A DNA stretch of 24,880 nt from Candidatus Heimdallarchaeota archaeon (GCA_015522385.1 WAMJ01000082.1:1-24880), one strand, 5' to 3'. Numbered from the stretch's first letter, positions 1-7,962 are shown. Notes: generated by a model from the sequence alone, not told the origin. Translations and numbers: made by a program.

Positions 1-2
1 CA

Positions 3-167
3 GAACCTGTAGAGGAGGTCAAACCTCCAGCAGAGGAACCGAAGGAGGAGGTCAAAGAGACCCCTGCTGAAGAACCTGTCGAAGAGTCAATTGAAGAGCC
101 AATTGAGGAACCTGCTGAGGAAACAATCGAAGAACCGGTCGAGGAAACCCCTGTAGAGGAACCTGTA
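3..167 (+). repeat. Degenerate EEPVEE-type coding repeat
   Basis: Inside the L35Ae gene the DNA encodes repeated units such as EEPVEE, EESIEE, EEPIEE, EEPAEE, EETIEE and EETPVEE, roughly every 4-7 codons. Codons vary between copies (cct/cca/ccg for Pro; gta/gtc for Val), so the repeat is kept at protein level rather than being a fresh DNA duplication. Confidence 0.75.
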
Positions 168-935
168 AAAGTAGCTGAGAAACCAAAGAAGAAGGCAAAG
201 AAGAAGACCACTCCAAAGAGGACTATTCCCGACGACTACGATGAACCAACCTACTCTCGAAAGAAGAAAGTAGCTCAGGTCAAGAAGGTCGAGAAGGAGG
301 TTGAGATTATTGACGAGTCAGACCTTGAGAATAGATCAACTTGGGTAGTTAAGGCCAAAGAACTCAGTGAAGAGGAGAAGAAGAAGAAGGCGGAGAGGAA
401 GAAGATCAGGTCTATGGCAGACCAGATCACTCGTGAGATCCCCTCACCACCACAACCCGTGAAGGCAATCAAGACCGGAAAGAAGGCAAAAAGCGAAAAG
501 CCGGTCAAGAAGCAGAAGGAAACGAAAGAAGTTAAGGTCTTTGAGAAGAAGAAAAGGAAGGTAATTGAGTACTACGCTCCCGAGGATATCAAGAGGTCAG
601 TCAGAACTTTCAAGGTTCGAGGGAAGAGTGGAGTCTCAAATGAGTCCAAGCCAAGATCCGTTATTGAGAAAGGCACTGCTTTGGGTTTTGTCTCCTCTCA
701 CAGAAGGAGTAGAAGAGATATAAACAACAGCCAGCTCATTGTCCAACTCAATCCTGAGTTCGACAGCGAGGCTGTTATCGGGAAGACTATCACCTTCACC
801 TATCCTGACAACGGAGCTGTAGTTGTGGGTAATATCTACAAGCGCTTCGGGAAGAGAAGCTCAAGAAAGGTACTGGTAAAATTTGAGAAGGGTATTAGAC
901 CTATCAGCAGATACCAGATAGTTTACGCTAAGTAA
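3..935 (+). CDS. Ribosomal protein L35Ae (eL33) domain protein with long acidic/lysine-rich N-terminal extension, 5' partial
   Basis: Reading frame 3 is open from the window edge to the TAA at 933-935, so the true start lies upstream. The last ~87 residues (from GTALGFVSSHRRSRR to the end) match the L35Ae fold of the archaeal/eukaryotic large ribosomal subunit: a basic first strand, the IGKTITF segment, and the terminal VKFEKGIRPISR segment. Before it lie more than 200 residues of low complexity: first Glu/Pro/Val repeats of the EEPVEE type, then Lys-rich blocks (KPKKKAKKK, EEEKKKKAERKK). An ATG at 414 could start a 173-residue form. I think it is internal, because the 137 codons before it hold no stop and show clear amino-acid periodicity. 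Family members are normally about 80-110 residues, so the extension is unusual. The domain call is firm; the role of the extension is unknown. Confidence 0.85.
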   Translation, partial: EPVEEVKPPAEEPKEEVKETPAEEPVEESIEEPIEEPAEETIEEPVEETPVEEPVKVAEKPKKKAKKKTTPKRTIPDDYDEPTYSRKKKVAQVKKVEKEVEIIDESDLENRSTWVVKAKELSEEEKKKKAERKKIRSMADQITREIPSPPQPVKAIKTGKKAKSEKPVKKQKETKEVKVFEKKKRKVIEYYAPEDIKRSVRTFKVRGKSGVSNESKPRSVIEKGTALGFVSSHRRSRRDINNSQLIVQLNPEFDSEAVIGKTITFTYPDNGAVVVGNIYKRFGKRSSRKVLVKFEKGIRPISRYQIVYAK

Positions 936-942
936 TTTTCTT
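936..942 (+). terminator. T-rich 3' end after the L35Ae gene
   Basis: TTTTCTT follows the stop codon directly, in the 27-base gap to the convergent CorA stop. Archaeal transcription commonly ends on such T-rich tracts; no hairpin is needed or seen. Confidence 0.35.
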
Positions 943-962
943 ATAGACGCTCTCTACCATCA

Positions 963-1928
963 CTATTCTACACGATCTATACGAAATATCACACGGATCA
1001 ATAGGTATGAGATAACCATATTCACTAAGATAAAGAGAAGGATCTGGTTAAATGTCAGAGGTGGGAGTTCAACATTCATCCCAAATAATCCGCTGATAAT
1101 CGTTGGGATCACCATAAGCGAACCGATAATTGTCAGGTTGTACAACCTCTGGTTCATAATGTGAGATGCCATAGAGATGTGGATGTTGACGAGATCATTT
1201 ATCGAGCTCCGTTGGCTCTCAAGCTGATCAATTAGGTAGAGAACCCTGTCCTCAACATGCTCAAATATCACATCAGTCATATCAGGATCACCAATGATCT
1301 CGCGAGCAACCTCTAAGTCTGCTCTGGAGTCCTTTATACCCTCGAAAAGTCTACCCTTCAGATCTGTGACTCGCGATAGGAACCCCTTTGCCCTAATCCT
1401 CCCCTTGAGCTCATTCTGTTCCATCCTCTCTATCTCATCCTCAATCTCGGAACTGACCATTATTGAGTTGTCGGCCAGTTCCTCCAGAATGAACCCGATG
1501 ACCTGATTGATCTCCATTGATTTCTTACGGAGAATTAGCTTGGACATGATCTGATGGAAAAGATGATGATCCCTATTGGTGATGCTGATCAGAGTCTTTC
1601 CCACAATCATAAAGGAGACCTGCAGTTGGAAATCGTCTGTCTCCAGTATCTTTATAGTTGGAAGCTTGACGATGATCACCTTGTAGGTCTCGTCATTCTC
1701 CTCAAGAGTGGAGTACTCTTGTATTCTCGGACGTTGCTCTTCCAGGAGATCGTCGACGAAGCTCTGTGTTCTCATCACGATAGATGGGAGAATACGTCTC
1801 ACATCGTCATGAGCCCTAAGGGATATCCACCTCTGTTTAGTTTTCACTGTCTCGTTGATGTCCGAAGGTATGGATTCATCTAGTTTGACAGGAACATTGT
1901 TCTCATCAAACGACAGTGTTCTGATCAT
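963..1928 (-). CDS. corA: CorA family divalent-cation (Mg2+) channel
   Basis: A 321-residue protein of the CorA family, which forms pentameric inner-membrane channels for Mg2+ and sometimes Co2+ or Ni2+. The hallmark GMN is at residues 283-285 (FGMNVELPP), at the end of TM1 (~262-282). TM2 is ~294-317, followed by a short charged tail. Residues 1-260 are the soluble funnel domain, with a long charged helix (~145-260) in the usual place before TM1. The length is normal for the family. ATG at 1928 is preferred because a TATA-like box lies about 27-32 bases upstream, giving a leaderless message. It is followed by a convergent ribosomal gene and preceded by a helicase gene on the same strand; with its own promoter it is probably not co-transcribed. 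Family is certain; the ion is inferred from the family. Confidence 0.92.
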   Translation of the reverse strand: MIRTLSFDENNVPVKLDESIPSDINETVKTKQRWISLRAHDDVRRILPSIVMRTQSFVDDLLEEQRPRIQEYSTLEENDETYKVIIVKLPTIKILETDDFQLQVSFMIVGKTLISITNRDHHLFHQIMSKLILRKKSMEINQVIGFILEELADNSIMVSSEIEDEIERMEQNELKGRIRAKGFLSRVTDLKGRLFEGIKDSRADLEVAREIIGDPDMTDVIFEHVEDRVLYLIDQLESQRSSINDLVNIHISMASHIMNQRLYNLTIIGSLMVIPTIISGLFGMNVELPPLTFNQILLFILVNMVISYLLIRVIFRIDRVE

Positions 1929-1954
1929 CCTAGGTCAGACTTGTTCTTGAGCTA

Positions 1955-1970
1955 CTTATAGATGATCATC
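1955..1970 (-). promoter_or_regulatory. corA promoter: TATA-like box with adjacent palindrome
   Basis: On the minus strand the order is the perfect 10-bp palindrome GATGATCATC (1961-1970), then TATAAG (1955-1960), then the ATG at 1928. The spacing fits a leaderless archaeal start. The palindrome occupies the BRE/upstream position and could be a regulator site; that is inference. Confidence 0.5.
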
Positions 1971-1987
1971 AATTCTCGGTTCAGTCG

Positions 1988-3397
1988 TCACTCAGTTACG
2001 AGTTCAGTACTCCATGGGTATTTCTCACGGATACTCTTGGTCACACTTGAAACTTTCTTAACTTCATCCGTTCCGTTGTAGAATAGGATCCTGCACTCAC
2101 CACCACGCGTTCTCTTGAGCTTCTGGTAGACGGTCTTCGTAGTCCTCACGAGGTCGAAAACAATGAGGAGTTCCGCTTCAGGGATGTCAAGATCTCTCTC
2201 ACCCACATTGGATATTATCGCCACCATCTGCTTGTCTGCCTGTCTGAACTCCTGCAGTATCTCGTCCCTCTTTTTGTGGGGTATTCGACCTGTGATCTTG
2301 ATAGTGCCGATCCCCATCTGATGCAACCTGCTCTCTAGAAGGTCGCAGGTAGAGAGGTATGAACATAGAACCACAGATTTCTGTGCATGCTTCACAAGGT
2401 CAAAGGTCTTGTGGAACTTCCCTGGGACATCCCTGATTGTATCCCTCACCCACTGTGGATCAAGACCATAAGAGTATAAGTGCTTCTTGCTGTCCTCGCC
2501 GGGGAGCCCCCAGAGGTACTTCCTCACGAGGTATCCCTTATTGAATTTCTGGAGGAGCGATTCCTCTACGGGAAGATAGGTGTTGAAGATCTTACTCGGT
2601 CTATCCCTGATCTCCTTGGCAAGTACAGGGTCCTCCTCCTCAAGGCTCTGAAGTATCTCCTCCCTTGCTTCCTCAATGTGAGCTTGTAGCTCCATTGTCA
2701 GGTTTGCCATATTCTCGTCTTCGACCGCGGTGGGGATAATTGAGGTGACAGCGATATACTCGGAGATATCTGTGGTCATGAGCTCGTCCATAGTTATGAG
2801 CTGCGCCCCTTTAAAATAGTCTACGAGTGTATTTAGCTCGTCCCTTATGATGAGCTGCTGGTTGTCTTCTACATAGTGCTCGTCCCTCAGTGTTCCGCTC
2901 ATCCCGATTATCCTCTTATCCCTGAAAAATTCAAGGAGCTTGCCATATGGCTGTTTCAATGATGAGGAGGTGGATCTCCTACGAATAAGCTGATCCACCT
3001 CATTGATAAGCACAATATCGAAGTGGTCAATCGCACCAGGGTCTACCTTAAGTGTATTCATTAAAGTCTGAGGGAGAGAAAGTACGACCTTTGCATTCCT
3101 GAGCTTGAACGCTCGGTTCTTGGATGGAAGTCGGGAGTCGATCATCTCCACAGATCTCAATCCGTATACATCCCTAAAGTACCGGTAGGTCTCGTACAAA
3201 GAGGTTGAGGCCTGAAGGAGCAGGAGGATATTCTTCTCCCTGAACTTCTTGGCGATTAGCTCATACTGGAGGTAGCGTTTTCCCGAACCACAGTCCAGCT
3301 CGATTATGGTGTTTAGACCGCGAAGAGTGTTGGTTAGGGTTCGATCTAGGATCTCTACTTGGTATCCTCTGGGCTTAAATTCTGTCGGTTTGATAAC
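1988..3397 (-). CDS. Hef/FANCM-like superfamily 2 helicase with degenerate motifs; 5' end uncertain
   Basis: About 470 codons. Numbering from the GTT at 3397, an N-terminal FKPRGYQ segment (Q-motif-like) precedes motif I DCGSGKR (GSGKR ~37-41), motif II NEVD (~132-135), motif III SGT (~167-169), a helical insert rich in Glu (~230-290), motif V NVGERDLDIPEAE (~397-409) and motif VI QKLKRTRGG (~425-433). Motif V and overall order match the archaeal Hef/FANCM group of DNA-fork helicases; no ERCC4 nuclease domain follows. Motif I has Arg where Thr/Ser is usual, and motif II has Asn for the first Asp, so ATPase activity is doubtful. The frame is open to the stop at 3434-3436 but contains no ATG, GTG or TTG before motif I; the first such codon (TTG at 3199) would remove motif I. 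See findings for a possible frameshift. Family assignment moderately sure. Confidence 0.7.
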   Translation of the reverse strand, partial: VIKPTEFKPRGYQVEILDRTLTNTLRGLNTIIELDCGSGKRYLQYELIAKKFREKNILLLLQASTSLYETYRYFRDVYGLRSVEMIDSRLPSKNRAFKLRNAKVVLSLPQTLMNTLKVDPGAIDHFDIVLINEVDQLIRRRSTSSSLKQPYGKLLEFFRDKRIIGMSGTLRDEHYVEDNQQLIIRDELNTLVDYFKGAQLITMDELMTTDISEYIAVTSIIPTAVEDENMANLTMELQAHIEEAREEILQSLEEEDPVLAKEIRDRPSKIFNTYLPVEESLLQKFNKGYLVRKYLWGLPGEDSKKHLYSYGLDPQWVRDTIRDVPGKFHKTFDLVKHAQKSVVLCSYLSTCDLLESRLHQMGIGTIKITGRIPHKKRDEILQEFRQADKQMVAIISNVGERDLDIPEAELLIVFDLVRTTKTVYQKLKRTRGGECRILFYNGTDEVKKVSSVTKSIREKYPWSTELVTE

Positions 3398-3414
3398 ATA
3401 GTTATTCGTCTCCC

Positions 3415-3426
3415 AATATATATCTT
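3415..3426 (-). promoter_or_regulatory. TATA-like box before the helicase gene
   Basis: On the minus strand the region reads GATATATATTGG. It lies ~20-25 bases before the only ATG nearby (3397-3399), the normal spacing for a leaderless transcript. That ATG is one base out of frame with the helicase. Confidence 0.5.
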
Positions 3427-3461
3427 GAGTACACTACCTTCAATCTGATTAAAAATGAAAT

Positions 3462-5060
3462 TTAGTAACCAATCGCTTGTCCATCAGCTCTAGGATCCGA
3501 TCCAGCTTCCCAGACATCACCAACTCGGTTAATTATCTGGCCCCTTCCGAATATTGTCCGGGCAAAGCCAGCGGTTGGGATTACGTTATGACCCATCTGC
3601 GATAGCTTAGACATTGTCTTGACAGATATTCCCTCCTCGAGATTGACCCTTCCATTCGACATCCCGTTACCTATGCAGAACCGAGGGGCATCTAGGGCTT
3701 GCTGAGGATTCATTCTGAAGTCAACCATATTAGAGATGACCTGCATGTGGCCTTGGGGCTGCATGAAACCACCCATGACTCCAAAACTCGAGTAGAGTTC
3801 TCCGTCTCTTGTAGCCATACCTGGAATTATGGTATGGTATGGTCTTTTGTTGGGTTCCAACATGTTAGGATGACCCCTTTCAAGTGAGAAATTATGTCCC
3901 CTATTCTGGAGAGTAAACCCACACCCCTCAGGGATTATTCCTGTTCCAAATCCCATATAATTTGAGTTTATGAAGCTACATGCATTCCCATCGGCGTCTG
4001 CTACGCTGAAGTATACTGTGTCAGAGCTTGTGAAGGGACTTCCCCTATGGACATCTACAGTAGCCCTATCAGGGTCAAGAAGCTCCCTTCGTTTCTTGGC
4101 GTATTCCTTGTTGAGAAGACCCTCGATGGGGACATCAACCACAGCTGGATCAGCTACGTACCACCGTGTATCAGCAAAGGACAGTCTCATCGTTTCAATC
4201 AGAGTATGTAGGTGCTCTGGTGACGAGTGTACCATGTCCTCAACGTCGAAACCTTCGAGGATGTTCAGGCCAATAAGTGCTGTTATTCCTTGTCCATTGG
4301 GCGCAATCTCGAATACATCGATACCTCTATAGTTAGTTGAGATAGGGGCTTCTAAGGTCGAACTATGAGCCTCAAGATCCTCCATAGTCATTGTACCCCC
4401 GTATTTCCCAAGTATCTCCACAATCTTCTCTGCTATGCGTCCTTTGTAGAAACCATCTTTACCGTTCTCTGCAACCTCCCTAAACGTCTTGGCAAGGGTA
4501 GGGTTTCTCATTATCTCTCCAGCATTGGGGCCCCGTCCGTCAATCAGCATCTCATCCGCATGGGGCCACCTTTTGAGCTGCCTCTCCGCACCTCTTCTCC
4601 AAGCTCTGCTTGTGAGCGGTGCAACGGGGAACCCATCTTCTGCCAGTCGAATAGCCGGAGCCAGTACGTCTTTAATTTCCATCGTACCAAATTTCTCAAC
4701 AGTGTCTACCCATCCTGCGGCCGCTCCTGGAACAGTCACAGTGTGAACACTGAAAGGTTCAAGAGAGCTAATACCCTTCTCGTCAAGGTAGTCCAAGCTC
4801 AAACCTTTGGGAGATCGTCCACTACCGTTGAGGCCCTTGACTTCTTTACCGTCGTAGAAGAGTGCAAAACAATCTCCCCCAATACCTGTGGAGGTGGGTT
4901 CAGTGACGTTCAGAGCTGCAGCTGTTGCAACAGCAGCATCTGCTGCATTTCCTCCCTGTTTCAAAATCTCTATTCCTGCCATAGATGCCAGTGGTTGTGA
5001 GGATGCCACAACACCGTTCTTGGCAAAAATCTGTGATCGTCTGGAATTGAAGATGTCCAC
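3462..5060 (-). CDS. ggt: Gamma-glutamyltransferase family protein (Ntn hydrolase)
   Basis: A 532-residue protein of the gamma-glutamyltranspeptidase family, which self-cleaves and uses the new N-terminal Thr to cleave or transfer gamma-glutamyl groups (glutathione and similar substrates). Visible signs: N-terminal GGNAADAAVA and GIGGDCFALFY segments, GSGRSP (79-84) with the Arg expected to bind the glutamyl carboxylate, and the cleavage region SSDTVYFSVADADGNA, where Thr348 is the expected nucleophile. The small-subunit segments NSNYMGFGTG and RPYHTIIP are also family features. The length is typical. Start is GTG at 5060; a TATA-like ATAATAAT about 25 bases upstream supports it. No signal peptide is visible, so the enzyme is probably cytoplasmic, unlike the periplasmic bacterial type. 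True substrate is open, since the family also holds acylases and poly-glutamate enzymes. Confidence 0.9.
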   Translation of the reverse strand: MDIFNSRRSQIFAKNGVVASSQPLASMAGIEILKQGGNAADAAVATAAALNVTEPTSTGIGGDCFALFYDGKEVKGLNGSGRSPKGLSLDYLDEKGISSLEPFSVHTVTVPGAAAGWVDTVEKFGTMEIKDVLAPAIRLAEDGFPVAPLTSRAWRRGAERQLKRWPHADEMLIDGRGPNAGEIMRNPTLAKTFREVAENGKDGFYKGRIAEKIVEILGKYGGTMTMEDLEAHSSTLEAPISTNYRGIDVFEIAPNGQGITALIGLNILEGFDVEDMVHSSPEHLHTLIETMRLSFADTRWYVADPAVVDVPIEGLLNKEYAKKRRELLDPDRATVDVHRGSPFTSSDTVYFSVADADGNACSFINSNYMGFGTGIIPEGCGFTLQNRGHNFSLERGHPNMLEPNKRPYHTIIPGMATRDGELYSSFGVMGGFMQPQGHMQVISNMVDFRMNPQQALDAPRFCIGNGMSNGRVNLEEGISVKTMSKLSQMGHNVIPTAGFARTIFGRGQIINRVGDVWEAGSDPRADGQAIGY

Positions 5061-5136
5061 AGTTGAAATTAGATTTGCAATTATTATCCTTTCTCCCGCG
5101 GCAATTCCAAAATTTTTTCTCTAAGGTCTTATTAAG

Positions 5137-6594
5137 ATGTTCGAAATTTTGCTAGATGTGAAAACCGAGGAGTGGATAGTCGAACCGAGGGGCGATGAGT
5201 TCTTTACTGCAATCCGGCTACATCCGTCAGAGCCACTTCTCGTGATTGGCACAGACACTGGAAAATTGATTCTTTACAACCTCAGGTACAGGGAGATTGT
5301 CCACGAGATTCAGAATTTTGAGGAAACTCCATTTGGAGATCGCGTGTTAATTGTCGCTCCCGTCAGGGATCTTTTCGTAGACGGGAATAACAACCTCATC
5401 TACTTGTTTATGCACAATGGAGTGTACAAAGTTAATCTCATTGGGTTCGACATCGAGAGCTCAATACCAATCGACGAAGAGGTCATCGCTGGAACAGTAT
5501 CTTACGAATACCAAAGGTTGGCCTACCTCACAAAATCTGGTCTTGTATCTGTCTGGAAACTGGGTATCGAGTTTAACGTTGGTGACTATCAACTTGATCC
5601 CCCAATGCACACATGTAAGCTCTCTATTCTCAATGAAGAAGAGGTCGTCGTATCCTCCCAAGACGGAACTGTCACCAGTATCAACCTCAAGAAGAAATCC
5701 CACAAGTCACTTCATGATTTCTCACAGATAAGCTACCTCATTGACAGTTACTACTATGACGACAATGATGACTTCTATGTCTCACTCACCCAAGACGGTA
5801 GCGTTAGGGTAATCCAGAGAATATCATCGAACGAGATAAAGAGCGTGAAGTCACTCTCCACCTATTTTGCAGATACTCAAGAACCGAGGAAGAGCCTAAG
5901 ACAGGTGATTTCATCGTCAAAGAAAATTATGAACCCCATAGTGTTTCTGTCCGATCTCTCGGAGGAAATGGGTTTTGGGGAGGAAATTGTTACAAAGTCA
6001 AATAGGATAAATAGAGTATCTAAGGACCGCTACGAGGTTCTGGCACAAGATATTGAAAAATCCAAAGACGAGAAGTCAAGAGATGCGGAGATAAAGGAAT
6101 TGGTGACTGGTGACTCTCCCGAACTCACTCTGGCTCAAGCTGTTGAGACATACGTTACCTACAAGAATGCCAAGACGAGAGATGTCCTAAGGAAAGTCTG
6201 TATGATGCAGGGGTTAGACCCGAAGATGGCGGTCTTCTCCTGGCGACTGAATCAAAAACGATCAAGCGGTTTGATTTCACTCACAAATAGGATGACTGCG
6301 ATGAGATCAGCGAGAACTCAGAAGAAGTACCTCGTTATTTCTCTCGCCATTCTCATTCTCATACTCAATGTACTCTTCTACTCGTTCGGTCCAAGGGTTC
6401 AACAATGGCTTATACTCTACCTCGGTATGTCGACCACATCTCTTCTTCTCCTCCTTCTACTGAATAGAATTAACCAAGACCCACGAATACCATTTATTCC
6501 AGATTTTCGGATGTTCTGGAACTTTGGGATGGTGATGAACACAGTCCTCATGGTTTTCCAAATACTCGAGATACTAAATATTATAATCTTATGA
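5137..6594 (+). CDS. Membrane-anchored WD40-like beta-propeller protein
   Basis: A 485-residue protein with no family I can name. Residues ~10-260 show repeated strand patterns typical of a propeller: LLVIGTDTGKLILYNLR, LAYLTKSGLVSVWKL, VVVSSQDGTVTSINL and FYVSLTQDGSVRVIQR, with at least five blade-like units. A charged helical region (~260-395, with SKDEKSRDAEIKE) follows, then three hydrophobic segments at ~398-417, 424-443 and 463-484 that reach the C-terminus. There is no N-terminal signal, so the propeller is most likely cytoplasmic and held at the membrane by its tail. Start ATG 5137. It is divergent from ggt (76 bases) and convergent with the next membrane protein gene, whose stop abuts its own. 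Partner unknown; propellers usually serve as protein-binding platforms. Confidence 0.75.
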   Translation: MFEILLDVKTEEWIVEPRGDEFFTAIRLHPSEPLLVIGTDTGKLILYNLRYREIVHEIQNFEETPFGDRVLIVAPVRDLFVDGNNNLIYLFMHNGVYKVNLIGFDIESSIPIDEEVIAGTVSYEYQRLAYLTKSGLVSVWKLGIEFNVGDYQLDPPMHTCKLSILNEEEVVVSSQDGTVTSINLKKKSHKSLHDFSQISYLIDSYYYDDNDDFYVSLTQDGSVRVIQRISSNEIKSVKSLSTYFADTQEPRKSLRQVISSSKKIMNPIVFLSDLSEEMGFGEEIVTKSNRINRVSKDRYEVLAQDIEKSKDEKSRDAEIKELVTGDSPELTLAQAVETYVTYKNAKTRDVLRKVCMMQGLDPKMAVFSWRLNQKRSSGLISLTNRMTAMRSARTQKKYLVISLAILILILNVLFYSFGPRVQQWLILYLGMSTTSLLLLLLLNRINQDPRIPFIPDFRMFWNFGMVMNTVLMVFQILEILNIIIL

Positions 6595-7932
6595 TTACTG
6601 TAGATTACTCACGATCACGTCTCTGAACTTCTTGGCGTCGTCAAGACTGTATCCGAATCCAAAGGGCATCCTCATTTCATCACTGACAAGCTCAACCGTG
6701 TAGGTGTCTCCCTTTCTAACAACAAGGATTCTCTCAACCTTTTCGAGATCCATGGTTATACCTTTTCTCGAAATCAGTTTATTCCTCTTATAGGTGACCT
6801 TGTTGTTTGCATTGTCTATGATAATGATATCCTTCTGAATTATGCCGTCGAGTAATCTGAACCCAAAGTAAGCGATTGGAAACCCAATGACCAACCACAA
6901 GAGCAGGATAATGAGGTATTTCGTCCACTCACCACTATTTTTTGGAGTGCTGAGGAATAACCATCTCAGCATCTCGATCACAACCCTTGTAATAATCAAT
7001 AGGAGTATAGCCCCAATTATTCCACGCAGAAAGTCGCTACCTTTCAGTTTGTCACTGACTCCCTCAAGTTCAATTCCGTTCTCAGTCTCACGGGATTTGA
7101 AGAGATTCTCTCTCAGATTCATATCCTCTACCTTTAGAGGTTGGACATTAGCAGCCCTTACCTTACTAGCTAGGTCAGCGTCAGTCTGTCCAACCGGAAT
7201 AATCTCTGGATAGATTCCACTGTGATCTATCATCTTGATTTGCGCAATCTCTGCTACTCTCTCAACGAATTCGTTCATATTATTATCAAACTCTTTCTTG
7301 ATACTGAGCATTCGTATGGGCTCAATTGTGTTTGCGGGTAGGTACGCAATTTCCCACTCTTCCGAGTAGCTAACACCCAATCCTCCTTCCCTGTAGACGA
7401 GTTCTTCATCTATCTGCCTGATCCTCTCTATATCATCGGGGGTGAGATCGTCACGAGGAACTAAGGCTTGGTATCCGTCATAGCTCAGTGTATGATAGAG
7501 AATTGCTTCCTTCTCAGCTCTCAGAGAACGAAGGTAAGCCAATCGTCTTCTGGTAGAAGTGTTATTAGATGATGTTGAATCTAAGATTCTGAAACTTCGT
7601 TTGAGGATGATTTTATCATCAGGATTTATGGGGATTGTCACCTTACTACCAAAAATACCCTGTCGCCTGATAGTAATAGTGCCTGCAGTATTGTCAATTA
7701 TAGCAATTCCAGACTCGGCGAAAGCCCGGGTGATGAATGTGAAGAATGCAGCAATAAATATGATAACAACCAGAATCATGGGATTAGATGGTCCTAATAT
7801 TGCAAAAGCCATACCTATTATCGGGGTTCCGAGGAAGATCATCCAAATCATGACAAAGTTGAATGTTCTTCTCCAACTCTCGCGAAGTTCTAGGTTTACA
7901 ACACCCCCCTTGTCAATCTCTTTAAGTTTCAT
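6595..7932 (-). CDS. Membrane protein with duplicated TM-hairpin plus PH-like beta domain
   Basis: A 445-residue protein from ATG 7932. A longer open frame to 8184 exists but would overlap the divergent isocitrate dehydrogenase start, and a TATA-like TTTTTTAAG lies ~25 bases before 7932. Two similar units are visible. Unit one: TM ~24-46, TM ~51-70, then beta strands beginning AIIDNTAGTITIRR. Unit two: TM ~304-327, TM ~339-360, then IIIIDNANNKVTYKRNK followed by MDLEKVERILVVRKGDTYTVEL. The beta parts resemble bacterial PH-like membrane-associated domains, where a soluble domain follows a TM pair; that assignment is by pattern only. The middle (~115-300) is charged and soluble. Function unknown; a membrane sensor or scaffold role would fit. 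Confidence 0.7.
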   Translation of the reverse strand: MKLKEIDKGGVVNLELRESWRRTFNFVMIWMIFLGTPIIGMAFAILGPSNPMILVVIIFIAAFFTFITRAFAESGIAIIDNTAGTITIRRQGIFGSKVTIPINPDDKIILKRSFRILDSTSSNNTSTRRRLAYLRSLRAEKEAILYHTLSYDGYQALVPRDDLTPDDIERIRQIDEELVYREGGLGVSYSEEWEIAYLPANTIEPIRMLSIKKEFDNNMNEFVERVAEIAQIKMIDHSGIYPEIIPVGQTDADLASKVRAANVQPLKVEDMNLRENLFKSRETENGIELEGVSDKLKGSDFLRGIIGAILLLIITRVVIEMLRWLFLSTPKNSGEWTKYLIILLLWLVIGFPIAYFGFRLLDGIIQKDIIIIDNANNKVTYKRNKLISRKGITMDLEKVERILVVRKGDTYTVELVSDEMRMPFGFGYSLDDAKKFRDVIVSNLQ

Positions 7933-7942
7933 GAGTGGTAGT

Positions 7943-7962
7943 ATATGCATATGCTTAAAAAA
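7943..7962 (-). promoter_or_regulatory. Promoter of the duplicated TM/PH-like gene with ATATGCATAT palindrome
   Basis: On the minus strand TTTTTTAAG (about 7954-7962) is a TATA-like element ~25 bases before ATG 7932. Directly downstream lies the perfect 10-bp palindrome ATATGCATAT (7943-7952), between TATA and the likely transcript start. AT-rich palindromes can arise by chance. Confidence 0.4.

Noticed and set aside
3197..3199. TTG at 3199 as the helicase start
   Set aside because: It lies after motif I; the upstream frame clearly encodes the Q-motif-like segment and GSGKR.
4365..5000. 211-codon plus-strand open frame
   Set aside because: Fully antisense to gamma-glutamyltransferase; Cys/Ser-rich shadow composition with no domain pattern.
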